25,953 nucleotides of DNA from Candolleomyces eurysporus (GCA_027579435.1 JANBPK010000912.1:1-25953), one strand, 5' to 3'. Shown: positions 10,306 to 21,082, numbered from the stretch's first letter. Made by a program: numbers and translations. Notes: a model not told the origin generated them from the letters alone.

Positions 10306-11095
10306 TCAGAAAATAACAACCCCAAATCCCGGGGCACGCGCGTGCTCAAACTCGCACTTACACCCTCGAAATAAGGCAACATCTCCCTGATACCCATACT
10401 CGTACCTACCCCCTCCCTGAAGGCTTCCCGACACCGGAATCACCGAAGGAACTTTCTCACATATCTCGCGTATCTCCTGCCTCAGCACCTCAATCGTCCC
10501 GATCCCATCAGCTCTCATTTCCAAGCTGTATCCACTATCTCGGAGTAGTGAGGGAAAATTGAGAAGATAGACGGGAGACTCGCAAAGCATGGCAAAGAGA
10601 GTTGAGATCACGCTGCGCGAGGTCTCCCTCCTTGTCGAAATACGCTCTAAGCGGCCACAACCCAAGAGGGAATTATTCGTCCGAGTGGCACCAGTAATCT
10701 TTGGGGAGGGAGGCCGAGTCATATCGAGGGTGGGTTTGCGAATCCAAACAAATAGGGTTAGGTCAGATTAATATTAATTTTCGTGTGTTATTAGGATTAG
10801 CAGGAGGGGAAGTAGGGTCGCGGACGCATGGAGTACAAGCGCGCGCTGATAACTCCCCAACCTTTCCCTCGTGCCCACTCCAAGCTTCCAAGCGTAAGTG
10901 AGTGCAGCGAGAGCATACGTAACTCCAAGGGACCATCCTAAAATCAACAAACCTTCGACACTCCTCCCACTGGCATCTTGTGATACCGGGCGAACATCCT
11001 CCCACCTAACGAATTGATCGATGAACCCCAAAATCTCGAGACCCTCGGCGCCGATTACCAAGCTCTCTCCCCTTCAGTTCACTGGAGGTCGAAAA
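10306..11095 (-). pseudogene. Alpha/beta-hydrolase-like relic
   Basis: On the minus strand, 11061 to about 10850 reads GLEILGFIDQFVRW...GLLILGWSLGVTYALAAL...SYQRALVLH. GWSLG (10924-10938) fits the G-x-S-x-G nucleophile elbow, and the surroundings resemble fungal alpha/beta-hydrolase-fold proteins of the type where a helix before the elbow ends in '.GG..L.GWS.G'. The similarity then moves between frames. Near 10620 another frame reads YFDKEGDLAQRDLNSL, and near 10310 a segment PGFGVVIF precedes a stop, where the family has a catalytic-His motif like GANHFVFW. With at least two frame changes and an in-frame stop it is broken. The N-terminal part with the oxyanion region is not recognisable. Hydrolase origin is fairly likely; its substrate is unknown. 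Confidence 0.5.
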
Positions 11096-11545
11096 AACGT
11101 TTGACTCGGTGAGAGGTAAAGTACCCAGGTAGTATCGTCTGTTTGGGGCGACAATTCAGATGATATGTCCATAGGTTTTCCGAGTATCGCTACACATACA
11201 CACAGGCGACGGCCATCCCGTGGGTCGCCAAGACTGTGCCATAAGTCGAGGCATTTTGGGAAGGTCCTGAATTTAGGCAGGCGAGGCGGATTCCAGAAGG
11301 CTAAAAGGTGAGTTTTTGAATTTGGATGCCATGAAAAGAGAGGGAAGGACCCGTGCGGCGGTCCCTTCAACACAGCAGACGATGGGTCAGACAGGGTATC
11401 TGACTAGGGTGTGTCAAGAAAATTAATAGAATTATCGGCTGCGTATAGTGTATACTTATGGCACTATGGGTAACACGTCAGAACAAGCGATGAAATATGC
11501 ACCCAAAGCACAAACTCACCAAACTGACATCTCCCAAAAATCGGG
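11096..11545. other. Gene-free stretch downstream of the MYND gene
   Basis: It contains a 99-codon minus-strand frame (11074-11373) with no recognisable domain and no coding signature, so I do not call it a gene. It otherwise holds the 3' flank of the MYND gene. No repeat or RNA gene is evident. Confidence 0.4.
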
Positions 11546-12727
11546 TTAAAGCTCTTCAAACTTCTCCTTCACCCAGTCCAGGGCACCAACCGTCTCGGCC
11601 CACGACTTTGCATTATTGAGCAGCAGAACGATCACCTCCTTCATAGTTCCGTGACTATACGCCTCGACCCCCATATCCATGTACTTCTCCCATTGCACCA
11701 AAGCCTCCCAGAAGTACTTGTTTCCTTCGTGCACCGACCTAAAGATTTCGTCTGTCTGTTTTTCGAGCTCCTTGATCCTATCTTCCATACCCTGGTGCTT
11801 CAGAAGCTCCTGAGCCCTCCTCGTACCGTTGGCAGACGAACTTGACGAAGACGAAAGGATGGAACTCCTATTAGGCAGCTTATGTTGTATAGCCCGAACG
11901 GTGTCGAAATTTAGTTTCTCTGTTTGAACGATGTCGTAAAGCGCAAAGGACGCCAAGAAGTCTTTGAGATCGAGTAGCACGCGGAGTTTAATGAGGAGAG
12001 CCGGGACAGCATGCGCGACGCTCCACTTGCCACAGAACATCTCATCCAAGCCCTCGCTCTCCAGGGGATCTTCATTCTCTAGATCCAGGAACGCGAGAGA
12101 CATATTGCCCCAGTCGTAGTCGGATCTCCTCCCTTCAGTAGCGTACCATTTGAGAAAGTCGTAGCACTGCTGGTCTTGGTGGAGACGCAGGTAGAGGTTG
12201 GGTATCATATCCCGGACACCGAGGTTATCGCTGCGGCAGAGACGGAGCATGTCGAGGAGGTGCGAGAGGCTTGTTGAGACGGCGTCGTGAGTGGAGACGT
12301 ACTTGAGAGTGGTGATTGCTAGGTCGATGCGGGCTCGCATGTAGTCTCGAGTACTCCTATGATACGATAGGACAAACAAAAGCCGATTGCGTCGTTCGTT
12401 TTTCAGTCCAACAATTCCCTTTCAAAACTGAAGGAACGAATCGACTCACAAGATCCCCCAAAAGTGGCCAACGCTATTCTCGAAGGGATTGGCAGGAGCA
12501 AAGAAACTTCCAGGATTGTTGCGCAACCGAGTCTCTTCGTCTTCCAATCTCACTCGAGCACGTCGGATTTTTCCGCATGTCGATTTATGCGATGCCCAAT
12601 CGCTGGTTTGGTGTTCCCTGCTGCAGTACCGCGTGACCTTGCAGGAGCTACAGAGACTGCTTGGGGCTTCTGTGCTTTTGCAGTAGCTGCAGTAGGGCAA
12701 AAGGACGTTTTGAAGCTCAGGTGGCAT
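11546..12727 (-). CDS. MYND-type zinc-finger protein
   Basis: Two exons, 12727-12450 and 12356-11546, are separated by a 93-base intron (donor GTGAGT, acceptor CATAG, phase 2), giving 362 residues. The N-terminus carries a MYND finger with ligands C13, C16, C26, C29, C35, H39, H47 and C51; the sixth ligand is His where many MYND domains have Cys. MYND domains bind zinc and usually contact short Pro-rich motifs in partners. The rest is mostly helical by composition, with a Ser-rich stretch (SSILSSSSSSSANGTRR) and the charged segment ELLKHQGMEDRIKELEKQTD. There is no SET domain, so a methyltransferase is unlikely. It starts about 270 bases after the stop of NACHT copy 3 on the same strand. Both minus-strand NACHT copies elsewhere keep remains of this gene in the same place. 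The start is supported by the finger following directly. Confidence 0.85.
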
Positions 12728-13000
12728 GGCTTTCCAAGCGAGTTAGGAGAGGGGAGGACGAGAAAAAGAAGCAACAGTGGCCCTAACCTATGGTCACTGA
12801 CCGACCCGCGATCAAATCATCATACTTGCAGATCAATCCCAGCAGTTTCGTCTCGTTTCTCTTTTCCATCCCATCCAGCTTATTTGCTGGCAATAAAAAA
12901 GAGAGTATCTGATTCCAAATTACTGTATTTCAGGACGTTGAAATGGAGGCACGGCTTTCATTGCGAAGGCGCTGAAGGCGAGAGAGTGATAACGTGAAGC
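12728..13000. promoter_or_regulatory. Spacer between NACHT copy 3 and the MYND gene
   Basis: It must hold the MYND promoter and the NACHT copy 3 terminator. Part of it (about 12790-12930, with 'agtttcgtctcgttt' and 'aaagagagta') matches 16250-16330 beside NACHT copy 4, so the spacer was copied with the pair. No defined element can be named. Confidence 0.45.
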
Positions 13001-15003
13001 CTAAGTTGAGTCGAGGTTCGCGACTAGTACGTGTTTGCGTCCCAACGTGAGACCATCTTCCTTGTGAAATCGATTACGGAGGAGCGACATCCAGCTTGGT
13101 ACTTCCCAAGCAGCTTTCTTGCAGTGACGCAAAATGGCATTCCGCCAAAGTTTGCAAGTTGGGCTGCACCGGTACCAAGGGCACTGGGAAAAGACGTCAG
13201 TATGCCATTCAGACGGAGGAATGAGGGCCGCACTGTACCTCCCAATGGACATTGCAAAACATGTACCTAACAACCTCCTCTGAATGCAAAACACACCCCG
13301 ATGCCCACCATTCAACAGAAGATGGGGCGAAATCGAGTCTGGAGGTAAGCTCCGAGATGTAGGGCATGTACAGGTTGAAAAAGAAATGAAGGAGTTTCTG
13401 CTGATCTAACGGATGGCATTCCGGTAGACCTTTGTCTGTGAAAGACAGCGTCAGTAGATGCAAGCCGATCATGTAAAAATGATGAGCACGTGTACTCACG
13501 CATACAGATATCGAAAAACCTGCCCCAGAGGAACTCTACACACTGCATTTCCCCAACATAGATTGGCCCGCAGCGGTCTTCGCTATCCAGAAAGTCGTAC
13601 AAGGATTTATGGTAAGGTCTGTATGGTGTTTCCAAGTCGTCGGAAGGAGGTACGTCTATCAATGAGTGTAGGTCTCCAAGCACATGCTCTGCGTCGCCAT
13701 CGTCTGTTTTAAGGAATATATTCACAAATAGAGCGGCAGAGGAGGCCAGAGTTTGAAAGAGACCGAAGGGGTATTGGGGAAATGTTCCCTTGATAATCCA
13801 AAGCCACTTTACAGCAGATTTAGGACTCGGGGCCGACTGCAAGATATGGGTATAAAAGGCGTCAAGTTGGGAGAACGGGTTTGTGGCTGGGCTTGTTGGC
13901 TTTAACTTCAATACCCGATCAAGGAGTGTAGAAGGGCTCCCGTGACGAGAAGTGGTGATATATCTAATGACAGTAGCCGCATAAATGAACTGACCGCCTG
14001 GTCGAGCAACGTCGCAAGGATTTTTGGGGAAGGCCATGATGGGCTGAGGTTGTAGCGACGCCGAATTTCGCTGAACTTCGCTTGGAGAAACAAAGCGATG
14101 TCGGCGTTGGGGCTGTACTTCTCGTCCAGAACGAGAGAGGGGGCGAACGATGACTTGTGTCTTTCGTCGTTGAAAAACTCCCGAAAAACACGCTCTGGGC
14201 GGCTGGCGATAACAATTCGGAAGGGAAATGCAGGGTCCAGGGCGGCTTCTCCCAGGACTTCCAAAATCTCCAACTGATGTTCGTCCTTTGTTCGTTCAAT
14301 CGATTCTCCAGCGCGTGGAGAGGCATGAGTGTCGAAGTATCGCTCCGCCTCACACTCATCGAGTCCGTCAACCAGCATGACTCCTGGCACCTTCGATTCG
14401 ACCGCGACTTGTCGCAGCGGGGTCAGGATGAGCGCCTCCATCTGGACGCGAAGGTTTTTCTTGAATAACAGGGGTTTATCCCGTATGGCCCGTGCCACAG
14501 GATCCTTGAGTGCTGGTAGGTGCTCTGCGAGCTGATACGCCAGGGTGGGGATGAAAGCCGACTTCCTTCGACGGTCCGAAGACGCTGAAGCCGAAAAAAA
14601 GAATGTCACGGCGAGGACCCCGTCCTGCTTGCACGTATCTGCCACCGACCCCATAATGGCGGATTTTCCAGTACCCGCAGGACCAGTGACCCATTTTATC
14701 TTCACCGCCCTCTGTGCAGGGTCTGAGTCGCCATGGACGATCCAGCTATAGATCTCGCCTTGAACTGCGACTCGAGTTTCTGGATGGCANTTTGGCGCGT
14801 CGCAGCGTTCGGCCGAGTCGTGCAAGGCCCCTGGCGCGATTCGGGACGCAAGGTCTGGGACACGAGGTGGTAAATTAAGCAGGAACTCGGCATATAAGCT
14901 CAGAGCGCTCACCGTTGAGAGGATCACCAACAGAAGGTGATACAGTGATCACTTTGAGCTCATTGACAGAGACATTGCGAGCGTCGGTGAAAAAGCTGGT
15001 CAT
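13001..15003 (-). pseudogene. NACHT-domain NLR-like NTPase, copy 3 (4-base deletion)
   Basis: Exons: 15003-14913, 14854-13500, 13435-13239, 13183-13001, with introns of 58, 64 and 55 bases in phases 1, 1, 0. Exon 1 encodes FFTDARNVSVNELKVITVSP; exon 2 has Walker A GPAGTGKS and Walker B VMLVDGLDECE, IASRPERVF and PYRPYHKSLYDFL; exon 3 has EWWAS (Asp changed to Glu); exon 4 has CPWYRCSPTCKLWRNA and ends at TAG 13003-13001. Four bases are missing at the 13995/13996 junction: LLDQA is followed directly by GQFIYAA where copies 2, 4 and 5 have a Ser-Gly step. Adding four bases to the total gives exactly 610 codons, so this is the only frame break. N 14790 replaces a base and does not shift the frame. 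An intact conserved promoter lies upstream and an intact MYND gene downstream. Confidence 0.82.
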
Positions 15004-15275
15004 AGTTGATGACAGGGGAGGGAACGTTGAGGGAACGTGGTGTTGCAGGCTGTCGGCTTTGCAAGAGTAAGTGCCCGAAAGGCTGTGCCTACTATAGTGG
15101 GAGTAAGGAGTGCACAGTGCAGCCTCTAACTTCGAAAATCACGCACCTGTGATTCGAGCTGACGCCTTCTGGATTTCCGTGCTTTACAACCTACGGAACG
15201 TTTGAGGATTGAGGTGAGGGCCTGAAAGCGGGCAGATCGCTTAACCTATGATTTGATCCGGCGCGGCGTTTGTCC
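15004..15275 (-). promoter_or_regulatory. Conserved promoter/upstream region of NACHT copy 3
   Basis: The minus-strand core (15104-15070) reads 'cccactatagtaggcacagc' then 'ctttcgggc', followed by 'cctgtcatcaact' before the ATG. Farther upstream, to about 15275, it is alignable with 25304-25605 upstream of copy 5, including 'gatt(c/t)gagctgacgcctt' and 'gctttacaacctac(g/a)gaa'. So at least 270 bases of upstream sequence were duplicated with the gene. Confidence 0.65.
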
Positions 15276-16130
15276 GTCCAGCTCGATTCGTTTCCAGCGA
15301 CTCTCAAAGGCAGACAACTTTGCCTTTGTTGAATCAACATGCAAGTCAACTCGCTCAATCACGAGGGCAGTCGAGCAAGTTTCGTTTCAACCCAAGTTCC
15401 AAGCGAGCCAGGAGCTTGAAGTGTCAGTCGCATAGCCTGGTAAGCACGTTCAAGTTCTCTCACCTGCCCACGCTCTCTTCTTCGACAGTGGCCAGAAGTC
15501 CTTCGCCGTCGATAGTCAATGTCAACCAACCGGTGCAACTCCAGCTTGCTGCGATGACCCTCCCACCGACTCCATCCCCACCAACCAAAACGTTGGCCCT
15601 CACTCCCTGAAAACGAATCTCGTTTGCCCGCCGGCCATCCTCCACTTGGGCCGTTCCGAAGCACTTGGAGACGTGCTTTCAGGTTCATCTTTTGCTAGTC
15701 CCATGCATGCGACGTTTGGGCCTCCTCGGGCGAATGGAAACGATGGAACGCCTCCACCTTTCCATTCCACTGACCAAGCAACGAATGGACTCGGGCAGCT
15801 CCGCCGAGCTGGACCCTTCCTCTCCCTTACTCCCACCCACACCCCAATGGTGGGGCTGCTGCTGCCCAACACAAACGACGACACTCCCGAATGCATTCTC
15901 GCAACCTCTCAATGTTCTTCCCGCATCCAGGCTCGCTCCCGTCCGCACTGAAATTTGCATAGTTTTATACGTTCTAATAGCCGCAAAACATCTCAGAAGT
16001 TTGGTGAAATGGAGACAAGGTGCAGTAAAAATATACCCATATTGTAATTGCCTGTGTGCCGCCAGCCGTCCGAGGGTTACATGGTTTCAAGGGAGCACCA
16101 CTGCACAGAATAAAGACGGGAGGAGGCACT
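15276..16130. other. Unassigned stretch with Pro/Ser-rich frames
   Basis: Plus-strand frames at 15320-15610 and 15646-15951 are Pro/Ser/Thr-rich (for example MTLPPTPSPPTKTLALTP), and long minus-strand frames overlap them. This follows from C-rich composition. I recognise no domain and see no convincing exon chain. It may hide a decayed gene or low-complexity spacer; I make no gene call. Confidence 0.35.
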
Positions 16131-16134
16131 GAGG

Positions 16135-16189
16135 CTGCCAGTGTCAGAGGCGTGAGAGCTTCTGTGTCTTGACAGTAGTTGCATGGCAT
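16135..16189 (-). pseudogene. MYND gene stub
   Basis: The minus-strand start reads MPCNYCQDTEALTPL, matching PYCSYCKSTEAPSSL at the N-terminus of the intact MYND protein and keeping the first C-x2-C pair. The match then ends abruptly and no further zinc ligands or body follow. It lies downstream of NACHT copy 4 on the same strand, exactly where the MYND gene stands relative to NACHT copy 3. The spacer (16250-16330) also matches 12790-12930, which supports the assignment despite the short length. Confidence 0.6.
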
Positions 16190-16519
16190 AGCACTCAACT
16201 AATTGAAGAGTAAATAAAGAGAGGAAGCGTCCAAGATTAGGAGGATGAACCTATGACTCGACTGACAAACCCGCAATCAATCCTGGCACGGTTTCGTCTC
16301 GTTTACGAAAAGAGAGTTTTTGGCTGCAAATTTCTGCACTTAGGTCGCTGAGACGGAAGGATAACTTTATTACAAAGGCGGTGAACAAAAACATAAAGCC
16401 AGAATGTGAAGGCTAAGATGGGTCGAGTTTTGGGACTACGTGCTTGGGTCGGAACAGGAACAATTTGTGATTTTTTAAATCGACCACGAAGGAGCCACCT
16501 CCAGGTTGGTACTTCCCAA

Positions 16520-18254
16520 TCAGCTTTCCTGCAGTGACGCAAAAATGGAATTCCGCCAAAGTTTGCATGTTGGGCTGCACCGGTACCAATGGCACTGGGA
16601 AAGAAGGTCAGTATGCCAGTTAAACAGAGGAATGAGGCTCACACTGGTACCTGCCAATGGACATGACTGAACATCCACCTGATACTCTGCCCTGAATGCG
16701 AAACACACGCCGACGCCCACCAGTCAACAGAGGATGGGGCGAAATTGAGTAGGGAGGTAAACAAGAAGATACAAGGCATGTTCAGGTCGAAAAAGAAATG
16801 AAGGAATTTCTGCTGGTCTAACGGACGGGATGCCGGTAAACCTTTGTCTACAAAAGACAGGGTCAGTAGCTGCAAGTCGATCGTATCAACATGATGAAAA
16901 TGTGTACTCACACGTACAGATATCGAAAAACCTGCCCCAGAGGAACTGTATACACTGCATTTGCCCAACATAAATTCGCCCGCAGCGTTCCTCGCTTTCC
17001 AGAAAGTCGTACAAGGATTTGTGGTAAGGTCTATATGGCGTTTCCAAGTCGTCGGAAGGAGGTACATCGATCAAGGAGTGTAGGTCCCCAAGCACATACT
17101 CTGCGTCACCATAATCTGCTTGAAGTAGTAGATCGACAAGGAAAGCGGCGGGGGCGGTGCTCGTACTGCCAAAGATGCTATAGGAGGGATTGTCGGGGAG
17201 TTTTCCCTTGATGATCCAAAGCCACTTTACAGCAAGTATAGGATTCGGGGCTGACTGCAAAATGTAGGTGTAAAAGGCGTCAAGGCGTGAGAACGGATTT
17301 GTCCCTGAGCTTGGTTTCACTTTCAAAACCTGGTCAAGAAGTGTATGCGGACTCCCGTGACGGGAGGTGGTGATATATCGAATGACGGTAGCTGCATAAA
17401 TGAACTGGCCAGAGGCCTGGTCAAGCAAAATGGCGAGGATTTCCGGGGAAGGCCATGACGGGCTGAGGTTGTAGCGACGCCGAATTTCACTGAACTTGGC
17501 TTGGAGGAACAACGCAATGTCGGCATTGGGGTTGTACTTCTCGTCCAGAACAAGAGANGGGGGCGAACGATGACTTGTGTCTTTCGTCATTGAAGAACTC
17601 CCGGAAAACACGCTCTGGGCGGCTGGCAATGACGATTCGGAATGGAAATGCGGGATCCAGTGCGGCTTCTCGCAGGACTTCTAAAATCTCCAACTGGTCC
17701 TCATCCCTTGTTCGTTCGATCAACTCTCCAGCCCGTGGAGAGGCATGAGAGCTGATATACTGCTCTACCTCGCACTCATCGACCCCGTCGACCAACACAA
17801 CGCCCGGCTGCTTTGATTCGACCGTGACCTGTCGCAGCGGCGTCAGGATGAGTGACTCCATCTGGACATGAAGGTTTTTCTTGAATAAAAGCGGATCATT
17901 CTGTATGGCTTGTGACACTGAATCCTTAAGTCCTGGTAGGAGCTGCGCAAGTTGATACGCCAAGGTGGGGATGAACGCTGTCTTCCTTCGACGGTCTGGG
18001 GATGCTGAAGCCGAAAAAAAGAATGCCACGACAAGAACGCCATCCCGCTTGCACGTGTCTGCCACCGACCCCATAATGGCAGATTTCCCGGTGCCAGCGG
18101 GACCTGTGACCCATCTTATCTTCACCATCTTCTGTGCTGGGTCTGAGTCGCCATGGACGATCCAGCTGTAGATCTCGCCTTGGACCGCAACCCGAGTTTC
18201 TGGATGGCATTTTGGTGCGTCGCAGCGTTCGGCCGAGTCGTGCAAGGCCCCTGG
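16520..18254 (-). pseudogene. NACHT-domain NLR-like NTPase, copy 4 (exon 1 lost, C-terminus shifted)
   Basis: Homology to the other copies starts abruptly at 18254, inside exon 2 just before GALHDSAERCDAPK. The remaining exons are (18254)-16912, 16847-16651 and 16594-16520. It has Walker A GPAGTGKS, a Walker B VVLVDGVDECE in which the usual Leu is Val, IASRPERVF, ASGQFIYAATVIRYI and DWWAS. An N at 17558 is an extra base in a G-run and splits the frame; copy 3 lacks any base there, so it may be an assembly mark. In exon 4 a run of five T (plus-strand A 16541-16545; copies 3 and 5 have four) causes a shift and a stop at 16522-16520, removing about 35 residues that are still readable in the next frame to about 16435. 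Without exon 1 and the shared promoter it is probably dead or differently driven. Confidence 0.78.
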
Positions 18255-18257
18255 GGT

Positions 18258-18529
18258 AATAAGATGGTAGGCACCTGAGCAGCGGTCTCTTTCACCTTCA
18301 TTAAGGACGCTGCCCCAATGAAGACCGTTGGAGATCCTAGAACAAGGAGAGTTGACAGTGCGATAAACTGTCGGATCCGCTTTTGAGAATTATCCTCTGC
18401 TCGAGGAAAGCCGAATGCACTCGCGATTGCGCCAACACATCGTGCAAAGTCCAACATCGCTGAAGCAGTTTTCAGAGATTTGGGACTCGTAACCCGGAAA
18501 CCAAGGAAAGTATTACGCGCGGCATCCAA
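18258..18529 (-). other. ORF abutting NACHT copy 4 with a hydrophobic segment
   Basis: An open frame directly upstream of the NACHT copy 4 breakpoint reads LKTASAMLDFARCVGAIASA and then a run rich in Leu, Val, Ala and Ile (FIALSTLLVLGSPTVFIGAA) long enough for a membrane helix. It enters the NACHT sequence in the wrong frame, and I find no splice pair that joins them in frame. A 60-codon frame that does join NACHT copy 4 has no ATG. It could be the end of an unrelated gene brought in by the rearrangement, or chance. Possible upstream exon sequence (18560-18660) includes an N in a T-run at 18628. Confidence 0.3.
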
Positions 18530-18868
18530 GCTAAAGTAGGGGTGGAAGCGCTAGAGGTCGTCGCTGCTGTATTGCTGTGAGTATGTTTGTGTTTGGCTGT
18601 CTGCGATACTACCCTGACTCTTTTTTTNCTCCTCTTTGCCGTTTGAATTGATCAGTCATAGACGTCATGCATAGACATCCGTCTTAAAGCGTCCGTACGT
18701 TCACGATGGCCTGCTCGCTTTCGAATCGCAAAGGAAACACGTTGGTAGCGCCGAGATACAAAAATGAATACGATATGAGCCTAGTGCCTCTGCTAAGCGT
18801 AACTAACACGGAACATCGGAGGAGGGCAGATGCAAACGAGGTGAACTACGAAGCGTTCCTGATACTCC

Positions 18869-19492
18869 CTAATGATTCCCCCAAGTGCACACACCACAGC
18901 ATTCCATAACGACCTTCATGCCGTCCACCACCTCGCCCACCGTCTTTGGGATCCAACAAGTCTCGAAAGTGTTTTCATCCGTTCTCTCTGGCCGTTTCTT
19001 CGGGCTAATGGTGAGCTCCCGATTATTGTTATCAGCGACTTCCCACCACAAGTTATCCCCATCTAGTTCCGTTGGTCTCAGCGCGAGACCCAAAACCTCC
19101 CCTATCTTCTCGTCTTGTCCAAACAGCTTCTCGAAGGCGCTGAAGAGATCATCGTCAACGAGAGGAAGTGGCTCGAGTTTAGCACCCCGCTGCCACTCGT
19201 ATTCCCATTTGTCTGAGCTCCAAGAGCTGGGGTGAACGTCGGGTTTGACTGTGTTTAAGACGGGTTCGGGCTTGGTGGTACAGTCAGTGGCAACCATCCG
19301 CTCTTCATCGCGCAGTTCAAAGTGACGATGGACAAGGTTTAAAGCGTAGCGGTGGCTTTTGTCTTTTTCTTGTAGGAGCTTTCCTATCTGTTCGAACCAG
19401 TAGTCTCGGTTGGTGAAGTCTCTGCTCGCCTGGTCGACTAAGCGGAGATCATTGTACCGCTTTCTAAAGCTCTGGTTGGGATCAACGGACAT
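18869..19492 (-). CDS. Intact 207-residue protein of an unassigned fungal family
   Basis: A single-exon frame runs from ATG 19492 to TAG 18869 with no breaks. It starts MSVDPNQSFRKRYNDLRLVD. The N-terminal pattern F-x-KRY-x-DL-x2-x-DQ-x-SRDF, then FEQIGKLL, then YALNLVHRHFELRDEERMV resembles a family of uncharacterised proteins seen in many filamentous fungi, but I know no function for it. It is soluble by composition: no signal peptide, no membrane helix, rich in Asp, Glu and Trp. A late CCGVCTW triplet of Cys could bind metal or be incidental. No neighbour shares its strand closely enough to suggest co-regulation. It is one of only two genes here with no damage. Confidence 0.75.
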   Translation of the reverse strand: MSVDPNQSFRKRYNDLRLVDQASRDFTNRDYWFEQIGKLLQEKDKSHRYALNLVHRHFELRDEERMVATDCTTKPEPVLNTVKPDVHPSSWSSDKWEYEWQRGAKLEPLPLVDDDLFSAFEKLFGQDEKIGEVLGLALRPTELDGDNLWWEVADNNNRELTISPKKRPERTDENTFETCWIPKTVGEVVDGMKVVMECCGVCTWGNH

Positions 19493-21033
19493 GGTAAACG
19501 GGGTGAGGTGATTGCAACTAATTCGTTTGCGATTCCTATCGGAATATATACGCTGCGTAGACGTGCACTAGCATATACAAACAGTGAATTGAATGTAAAC
19601 AGCGCTTTTCTTGGACGGCTCTTTTGCGTCAGCAGACCCTCTGACCACTTTCCCGGTCCCTGGTGCAAATCCAGCCGTGTCAAACCTCCATCGATTGGCG
19701 CCCAAGGCCATGTCCCAATGTACTTCCGAGCTCGCTATCGGGTTCCATCAACACTGCGATGTATGACGATCCGGTCATCGACTTACACGTTCAATGCAGT
19801 GGACGTCGTTGCGGGACGCTTGAAGAGTGCTGGCTAATGACGACATCTTCAAGCGGCGCCATTGCCAATGCATTTCCTGTGGGCAATTGGTGAGAAGCTC
19901 ATTTAATTGATGAATCGTCCGATATAGTCAAGACGGTGGAGAAATGGCCACGATTGGAACTCATGATCTGTGATATCCGATGGGACAGGACGATAAGAAG
20001 CAGTGAGAAGCTCCGGGAATTGAAGTGGTTAGCGCTCATACGACTCATGACATAGATTACTCACGCAGGAAGACATGATAATCAAAACAGGCAAAATAGA
20101 GTGCATGTCTGCCGCTTTAATCTTAGCCGCTATCCTGGAAAGAACAAAGCCAAGGCTAACCGAGAGTCGTGCCTGATTCCAAGATGAAACTCCGGGGACA
20201 GTGAGCTGCCAGTGAAGTCACATGCTAAACTCGTCCAGGGCCGCAGGAAGGCTGGCACGAATATTCGAAAAGGCAAAAAGGGCTCCAATAGGGACAACGA
20301 ACATTTCTTATTAAATTTGGTGTTGTGAGTCGACTAAAGTAGCAACTACAATGATCGAAAATGCGATCGTAGCGTGCCCTCAAAAATTCCGATGAGCCCG
20401 CGTCAGGATTGACCACGCATAAAGCCAACGGTACCAGGTATCGAGACACGATGCATACACCAGGGCAACAATCAGACGGTTCTTTGTTCTGAGAGGGGAA
20501 TGCGCTGACTTGTCGAAGGGATAGTTCTGGAGGGTCAATGCACGACGCTCACTTGGCAAAAATGCAGAATCCCTCACTGAGAGAATCTTTGTCACAGTTC
20601 TCAAGGATGAAAATGCGGAAGTATCCACATCCAGTCATTGGGAGGTACTTTCGAAAGTCAAGAGTGGGACGTCTGGGGGAGCATGATTGGAAATATCCAC
20701 CAAAGTGCTAGGATATAGGTATTCAGAATTGATCTCGTGTGTCTGGGGAGAAACTTACGGTGGAGTATAGAAATGCCTAATTAAAGGCTTAGAAAAGTAC
20801 CCGGAACCACTGAGTGTGGACACAGGCATCCTTGGAAACCAATCCATTACCATGGTGCGAGTGGTTGGATCGGTGCCAACCGCTTCTGCGAACACCTCAA
20901 TCTTGGTCTGTGGCCACGGTTTATATTAGAAAGGTGATAATTTACCCGTCATTGGGGCACAACCAATCAGTGCCTTGGCTCCCAAGCATAAAGCCGCAGC
21001 ATTGAGGATAGCAGGAGGGTAAAACACGAGAAT
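19493..21033. other. Gene-free stretch of about 1.5 kb
   Basis: Only short frames occur, such as 19508-19837 (+) and 20380-20628 (-), with no domain and no consistent coding character. I see no RNA gene and no repeat structure until the 49-base repeat at 21034. The part next to 19492 should hold the promoter of the 207-residue protein. Confidence 0.45.
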
Positions 21034-21082
21034 AGTTGAAAGGACGATGAAGCATTCTGTCATGCCTCCTGTAGCAAAACCT
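21034..21082 (+). repeat. Perfect 49-base direct repeat, copy 1
   Basis: The stretch beginning 'agttgaaaggacgatgaagc' and ending 'gtagcaaaacct' recurs without mismatch at 21327-21375, 244 bases on. Perfect identity suggests recent duplication or recombination. Confidence 0.95.

Noticed and set aside
11074..11373. 99-codon minus-strand frame as the N-terminal part of the hydrolase relic
   Set aside because: Its sequence shows none of the expected strand or oxyanion motifs and its composition is not gene-like.
11546..12727. SET/MYND (SMYD-type) lysine methyltransferase
   Set aside because: The protein has the MYND finger but no SET motifs in its remaining 310 residues.
12464..12997. 177-codon plus-strand frame over the start of the MYND gene
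   Set aside because: It lies antisense to the MYND finger exon, whose zinc ligands, splice sites and paralogues make the minus strand the coding one.
15320..15951. Two Pro/Ser-rich plus-strand frames as a possible transcription-factor gene
   Set aside because: No DNA-binding domain, stops between them, and equally long antisense frames; composition explains them.
18258..18529. Hydrophobic ORF as the true N-terminal domain of NACHT copy 4
   Set aside because: It runs into the NACHT sequence out of frame, and the one plausible small intron (GTGAAA...CCCAG) gives the wrong phase.
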